Part shown: positions 5,597 to 8,272 of the stretch, one piece after another | Position numbering within the stretch: position 1 is the first letter of the stretch | How the letters are laid out: each line of letters opens with the position of its first letter | NCBI GenBank assembly: GCA_011605715.1 | Contig: JAAOZO010000037.1 | Location: 1 to 8,272, forward strand | Length of the DNA stretch: 8,272 bases | Reading direction: 5' to 3' | DNA from: Nitrososphaerota archaeon | GTDB taxonomy: Archaea > Thermoproteota > EX4484-205 > JAAOZO01 | The notes under the pieces: model-generated | The model's database searches: none | What the model saw: only the letters and a program-made list of their open reading frames with translations | Told to the model about the DNA's origin: nothing | Made by a program: the position numbers and the translations under genes

Positions 5597-6298
5597 ATGC
5601 AAAAAGAAGAAGCTGGTGGAAAATCAGTTTCCGAGGTTGTAAAGAATATAATATTTTCAAGACCATCTATATTGGATTGCATTAAAATGGACGTGATCAA
5701 TTTCTCTATGGTCGCTGATTTAATTGCACCAGAGGTTGAAAAAGAAATAGGAAAAAAGGTAAACAGAGATGCCATAAAGATGGCAGTTATAAGAACAAGA
5801 GAAGAAGTAAAGAAGAGTGAATCTAGCAAATTTGAAGAAAGCATAATAAAAATAATTCAGAACAGCAAGCTTGAGCTAAAAAATGAGATTTCTCTAATTA
5901 CTCTAGATATCCACATGGCAAAAGAAAAACTAGGTAAAATTGTTGAAGTGTTCGATAAAAGCAGGTTTGTTCAAATAACTCAAGGAGTTGGTTCGATCAC
6001 AATAACTTTAGACTCAGATACTTATAAAGAAATAAAGAACTATTTCGATCCAAAAGAAATAAAAGAGGAAATCAGTGAACAATCGGCTATACTCTTAATC
6101 AGTCCAAGAGAAATCGTTAGTACACCCGGAGTAGTTTCCTTTATTGTAGATTCTTTATTTAGAGAAGGGATAAACATAACCCAGATCGTTTCATGTTACA
6201 CTGACACAATACTCATTGTAAGTAGAGAAGATGCTTTAAGGGCGTATTCTGTATTGGAAAAGTTAATCCTTAAGTTCAGGAAAAATAAATTAGAATAG
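5597..6298 (+). CDS. ACT-domain protein with N-terminal helical domain (putative ligand-sensing regulator)
   Basis: A 233-residue soluble protein. Residues 11-72 are helical (VVKNIIFSRPSILDCIKMDV and INFSMVADLI) and resemble the N-terminal segment of archaeal proteins paired with aspartokinase-like ACT domains. It may be a DNA-binding or dimerisation unit, but I cannot prove a helix-turn-helix. Residues about 97-150 show a strand-helix-strand-helix pattern (ISLITLDI, AKEKLGKIVEVFDK, FVQITQGVGSITITL) like a diverged ACT domain. Residues 163-226 are a clearer one: AILLISP, STPGVVSFIVDSLFREGINI, TQIVSCYTDTILIVS, then a final helix. ACT pairs bind amino acids or other small ligands. Its own promoter precedes it, and the cbiMNQO operon follows in the same direction after 81 bases, though a promoter in that gap suggests separate transcription. 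The ligand is unknown; lying between an amino acid importer and a metal importer does not settle it. Confidence 0.7.
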   Translation: MQKEEAGGKSVSEVVKNIIFSRPSILDCIKMDVINFSMVADLIAPEVEKEIGKKVNRDAIKMAVIRTREEVKKSESSKFEESIIKIIQNSKLELKNEISLITLDIHMAKEKLGKIVEVFDKSRFVQITQGVGSITITLDSDTYKEIKNYFDPKEIKEEISEQSAILLISPREIVSTPGVVSFIVDSLFREGINITQIVSCYTDTILIVSREDALRAYSVLEKLILKFRKNKLE

Positions 6299-6306
6299 AA
6301 TAAGTT

Positions 6307-6335
6307 AGTAATACAAATAGTTAATTCAGTAATAC
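6307..6335. repeat. AGTAATAC direct repeat, 21-base spacing, at the cbiM promoter
   Basis: AGTAATAC occurs at 6307-6314 and 6328-6335, exactly 21 bases apart, which is two turns of B-DNA. The second copy touches the TATA-like element. Each core GTAATAC has symmetric GTA/TAC ends. The position suits a repressor or activator site for the metal importer. No regulator of the NikR type is visible in the window, so the binder is unknown. Confidence 0.35.
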
Positions 6336-6342
6336 TTAAATA
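6335..6342 (+). promoter_or_regulatory. TATA-like element of the cbiMNQO operon
   Basis: CTTAAATA, centred about 41 bases before ATG 6380, predicts a start near 6365 and a short leader of about 15 bases. It directly follows the second AGTAATAC repeat. TATA at 6341-6344 gives an alternative centre a few bases downstream. Confidence 0.4.
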
Positions 6343-6352
6343 TACCAAAAGA

Positions 6353-6377
6353 TTTGTCGTTGACACAGGCGAACAAA
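6353..6377. repeat. Inverted repeat just before the cbiM start codon
   Basis: TTTGTCG (6353-6359) can pair with CGAACAAA (6370-6377), seven pairs with one bulged A, around a 10-base loop that ends three bases before ATG 6380. If transcription starts near 6365 the left arm would not be in the mRNA, so it is more likely a DNA site than an RNA switch. It is not a cobalamin or NiCo riboswitch by any feature I can see. Confidence 0.2.
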
Positions 6378-6379
6378 GA

Positions 6380-7036
6380 ATGCACATGCCAGATGGTTTT
6401 CTAACGCTACAGGTTGCGACAATAGCTTTTCTAATAGACATTCCATTCTGGATCTTATCCTTTAAAAAGGTTAGGAATACGTTTGACGCAAAAACAGCTC
6501 CTTTATTTGGTACATTAACAGCTTTAATATTTGCTGCTCAGATGGTTAATTGGCCAATAGGTCCTGGAGGGACTACTGGCCACTTAATTGGCTCTCCTTT
6601 AGTTTCAATACTACTTAGTCCTTATTCAGGGGTAATTGCACTTTCGATAATTTTACTTGTTCAAGCTCTAGTGTTCAACGACGGAGGCCTTACTACATAT
6701 GGAGGAAACGTGTTGAGTATGGCAGTAGTTGGCTCTTTTGTTGGTTATGCTGCTTACAAGGCAACTTTAAAAATAATGGGTAAACTAAAAGTTAACGAAA
6801 AAGCAAAAATTATTGTTGCATCATTTCTGGGGGGTTGGATAGGAATAACTTTTGCAGCACTTTCTACAGGAATACAGCTAGGACTCTCGTCGAGCGTCTT
6901 CGGATATGGTCTAAGCATTACAGTTCCAGTTATGACGATAAGCCATGCAATAATTGGAATAGGCGAAGGAGCTATAACTGCAGTTGCAGTTTACTATATT
7001 TCAAAGGTTAGACCTGACTTAGTGAGGGAGGAGTAA
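6380..7036 (+). CDS. cbiM: CbiM/NikM, metal-binding component of a Co2+/Ni2+ ECF importer
   Basis: A 218-residue multi-spanning membrane protein. It begins MHMPDGFL, the family's strict N-terminus: the amino group and His2 bind the metal, so the start at ATG 6380 is firm and there is no signal peptide. Other signatures are GGTTGHLIGSP (63-73) with H68, another expected metal ligand, ALVFNDGGLTTYGGNVLSMA (96-115), and SHAIIGIGEGAITA (188-201). The length is that of the short CbiM/NikM form without a fused CbiN domain, consistent with a separate cbiN next. Cobalt versus nickel cannot be told from the sequence; no cobalamin, urease or hydrogenase genes are in view. It is the first gene of the operon, followed by cbiN after 2 bases. 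Confidence 0.95.
   Translation: MHMPDGFLTLQVATIAFLIDIPFWILSFKKVRNTFDAKTAPLFGTLTALIFAAQMVNWPIGPGGTTGHLIGSPLVSILLSPYSGVIALSIILLVQALVFNDGGLTTYGGNVLSMAVVGSFVGYAAYKATLKIMGKLKVNEKAKIIVASFLGGWIGITFAALSTGIQLGLSSSVFGYGLSITVPVMTISHAIIGIGEGAITAVAVYYISKVRPDLVREE
7027..7031 (+). promoter_or_regulatory. Strong Shine-Dalgarno for cbiN
   Basis: GGAGG within the last codons of cbiM, 7 bases before ATG 7039. It contrasts with first genes here, which appear leaderless or lack such a site, and indicates translation of cbiN from an internal ribosome entry on the operon mRNA. Confidence 0.6.
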
Positions 7037-7038
7037 AA

Positions 7039-7341
7039 ATGAAGTTGGACTATGTTATGTTGCTAAAAATTTTAGTTGTAGCAGCTATACTTGCTTTTCT
7101 TGGTTCATGGGTTGCATCTTATGCCTACGAGCCTTTAGATAAGGCTGCTGAAATACTTAACCTAAAAGAAGTCGAGATCTTTAAAGCACCACTCTCAGGT
7201 TATACGTTAGGTTGGAAAACAATAAACTTACTTGGATATGAGCTTGATGTTTCTGGAGTTATAGCAGGAGTAATTGGAACACTTATTGTTTTAATTTTAG
7301 CTTATGCACTAGCAAGCGTACTCTCAAGAAAAAAGAGTTAA
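7039..7341 (+). CDS. cbiN: CbiN/NikN-like small membrane component (PDGLE-type)
   Basis: A 100-residue protein with two membrane helices (about 8-28 and 72-94) enclosing an extracytoplasmic loop of about 45 residues. In this family the loop follows helix 1 with a 'PDGLE' stretch and contains 'a...dY..g'; here the first part has diverged to YEPLDKAAEILNL, while APLSGYTLGWK and the glycine-rich GVIAGVIGTLIVLIL start of helix 2 are kept. CbiN/NikN works with CbiM to load the metal. Identification rests on size, topology and the position between cbiM and cbiQ as much as on motifs. Start ATG 7039 has a strong Shine-Dalgarno; cbiQ follows after one base. Confidence 0.8.
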   Translation: MKLDYVMLLKILVVAAILAFLGSWVASYAYEPLDKAAEILNLKEVEIFKAPLSGYTLGWKTINLLGYELDVSGVIAGVIGTLIVLILAYALASVLSRKKS

Positions 7342-7342
7342 A

Positions 7343-8140
7343 TTGTTCAGAAAAACCATACTTAACATAGATGAATTTCTTGAACACTCTTTATTCGAAG
7401 AAAAAAATGTATACAGAAATGGATTGATGCAGAAAGTTAGTCCTGAAGAAAAATTAGTTCTAACTTTTCTAATCATTGCTACAACTTTAGTTGAAGAAAA
7501 ACCTCTTTCAATAAGTTTGTTTTTTGTACTTTCGCTTATTCTTTCTTTCCTTTCAAAAGTTGACTTTTTAGAATTTTTAAAGAGAACTTTTATTTTTATA
7601 CCCCTTTATGCTTTAGTAATATCTTTCCCAAGACTATTTTTAGGCAATCAAAAAGACATAGTTATAAGATTTTTTAACTTAGAACTTGGAACTAGTTTTG
7701 CTAGTTTAAATCAGTTTTTAACATTCAACTTTAGGGTAGTTGTAGCAACGTCTTTAGTTGTTTTGATAACGATGACTACAACTATAGGAGAACTTTCAGA
7801 CACCTTAAAAAAGATCAGACTTCCAAGAGAAATTTCAATAAGCCTTTTACTAACTTATAGGCTGTTGTTTGTTTACTTAACAAAAATAAGAGACTTAGCA
7901 TTATCTATTGAAAGTAGAGTAGCAGAGGGAAGAGTTGGACTAAAAGAAACAGGTAGACTGGTATCCAATTTGCTACTAAGAGGTTTTGAAGAATCAGAAT
8001 TGGTTTTCCTGGCTCTGGAGTCAAGGAACTTTGAAGAAGTGAGCATTTTACACAGAGATGAGAAAAAATACAATCTTGTCTTCTTTTTGTTAACAATAAT
8101 ATTTTTAGCTTTATCAGTGGAGCTTGAGATACTAAGTTGA
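7343..8140 (+). CDS. cbiQ: CbiQ, transmembrane coupling (T) component of the metal ECF importer
   Basis: A 265-residue membrane protein that links CbiM/CbiN to the ATPase. Hydrophobic helices lie at about 38-51, 55-71, 83-97, 132-148, 166-180 and 245-262. Two ESR triplets, IESRVAEG (189-196) and LESRNFE (225-231), sit where the family has its two 'x-R-x' coupling motifs, which contact the ATPase grooves; many family members have ARG there. The start is TTG 7343, one base after the cbiN stop. It gives the family-like opening NIDEFLEHS...SPEEKLVL; the next ATG (7427) would remove that part, so I kept TTG. No good Shine-Dalgarno is seen, consistent with coupled translation. Confidence 0.88.
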   Translation: MFRKTILNIDEFLEHSLFEEKNVYRNGLMQKVSPEEKLVLTFLIIATTLVEEKPLSISLFFVLSLILSFLSKVDFLEFLKRTFIFIPLYALVISFPRLFLGNQKDIVIRFFNLELGTSFASLNQFLTFNFRVVVATSLVVLITMTTTIGELSDTLKKIRLPREISISLLLTYRLLFVYLTKIRDLALSIESRVAEGRVGLKETGRLVSNLLLRGFEESELVFLALESRNFEEVSILHRDEKKYNLVFFLLTIIFLALSVELEILS

Positions 8141-8272
8141 ACGATAAAGTTCTAGAGCTAAATGAAGTAGATTATGTTTATTTTGATGGAACTAAGGCAT
8201 TAAGCAACATAAGCGCAGAATTCTTAAAGAATGAAAAAGTAGCTATAGTCGGACCAAACGGATCTGGAAAAA
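8137..8272 (+). CDS. cbiO: CbiO, ATPase of the metal ECF importer (N-terminal part, cut by window end)
   Basis: The frame opens after a stop at 8125-8127, and the only start available is TTG 8137-8139, overlapping the cbiQ stop as TTGA. Forty-five codons are visible: LELNEVDYVYFDGTKALSNI, with an A-loop aromatic at about Y13-Y15, then KVAIVGPNGSGK (34-45), the Walker A motif, whose final Ser/Thr lies past the window. This is the start of an ABC ATPase of the CbiO/EcfA type, and its place after cbiQ fixes the role: it hydrolyses ATP to drive metal uptake. The rest of the protein cannot be judged. Confidence 0.9.
   Translation, partial: MNDKVLELNEVDYVYFDGTKALSNISAEFLKNEKVAIVGPNGSGK

Noticed and set aside
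5563..5844. Minus-strand 93-codon frame overlapping the start of the ACT-domain gene
   Set aside because: Its serine/phenylalanine/leucine-rich composition is what the antisense of a lysine/glutamate-rich gene gives; it is a shadow frame.
6299..6379. Cobalamin or NiCo riboswitch before cbiM
   Set aside because: Only 81 bases are available, no conserved riboswitch boxes are visible, and the likely leader is about 15 bases.
6196..6441. Minus-strand 81-codon frame across the cbiM promoter
   Set aside because: It is antisense to the ACT gene end and the conserved cbiM start, and no promoter or ribosome site supports it.
1..8272. CRISPR array, insertion sequence or integrase site
   Set aside because: No regularly spaced long repeats, no transposase with recognisable motifs, no target duplications and no tRNA gene were seen.

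Overview
The window looks archaeal, most likely from a low-GC member of the Thermoproteota/TACK group; I cannot name a genus. The support is: TATA-like boxes centred about 27 bases upstream of start codons, as in leaderless archaeal transcripts (before 712, 1759 and 4975); a protein joining a SpoVT/AbrB domain to PhoU domains; an ACT-domain protein of an archaeal type; TTG start codons; and short T-rich stretches after genes.

Layout: 2-211 is the C-terminal end of a uroporphyrinogen-decarboxylase-like protein. On the minus strand, 281-712 is a short ORF that appears to be an in-frame join of two unrelated gene fragments: the N-terminus of an enolase/muconate-lactonizing-type enzyme and the last two helices of a major-facilitator transporter. 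883-1683 (minus) encodes a membrane protein resembling a substrate-binding (S) component of ECF vitamin transporters. Divergent from it, 1759-2715 encodes the AbrB-PhoU regulator. Convergent to that is a complete minus-strand operon (4975 down to 2732) for a polar amino acid ABC importer: binding protein, permease, ATPase.

4976-5596 is about 620 bases without a recognisable gene. It holds the importer's promoter, an orphan promoter-like element, several inverted repeats and a hairpin followed by T residues. Together these could mark an unannotated small RNA, or a decayed gene. 5597-6298 encodes a protein with a helical N-terminal domain and apparent tandem ACT-like domains.

6380-8272 is a cbiMNQO operon for an energy-coupling-factor Co2+/Ni2+ importer, with the last gene cut by the window edge. 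CbiM/CbiN form the metal-binding membrane part, CbiQ the coupling membrane protein and CbiO the ATPase. The genes are packed with 2-base, 1-base and overlapping junctions, and cbiQ and cbiO both appear to start at TTG.

The overall theme is small-molecule uptake (metal, amino acid, perhaps a vitamin) interspersed with two putative ligand-sensing regulators. I see no clearly new multi-gene system. The items most worth following up are the fused ORF, the orphan intergenic transcription unit, and the helically phased repeat in front of cbiM.
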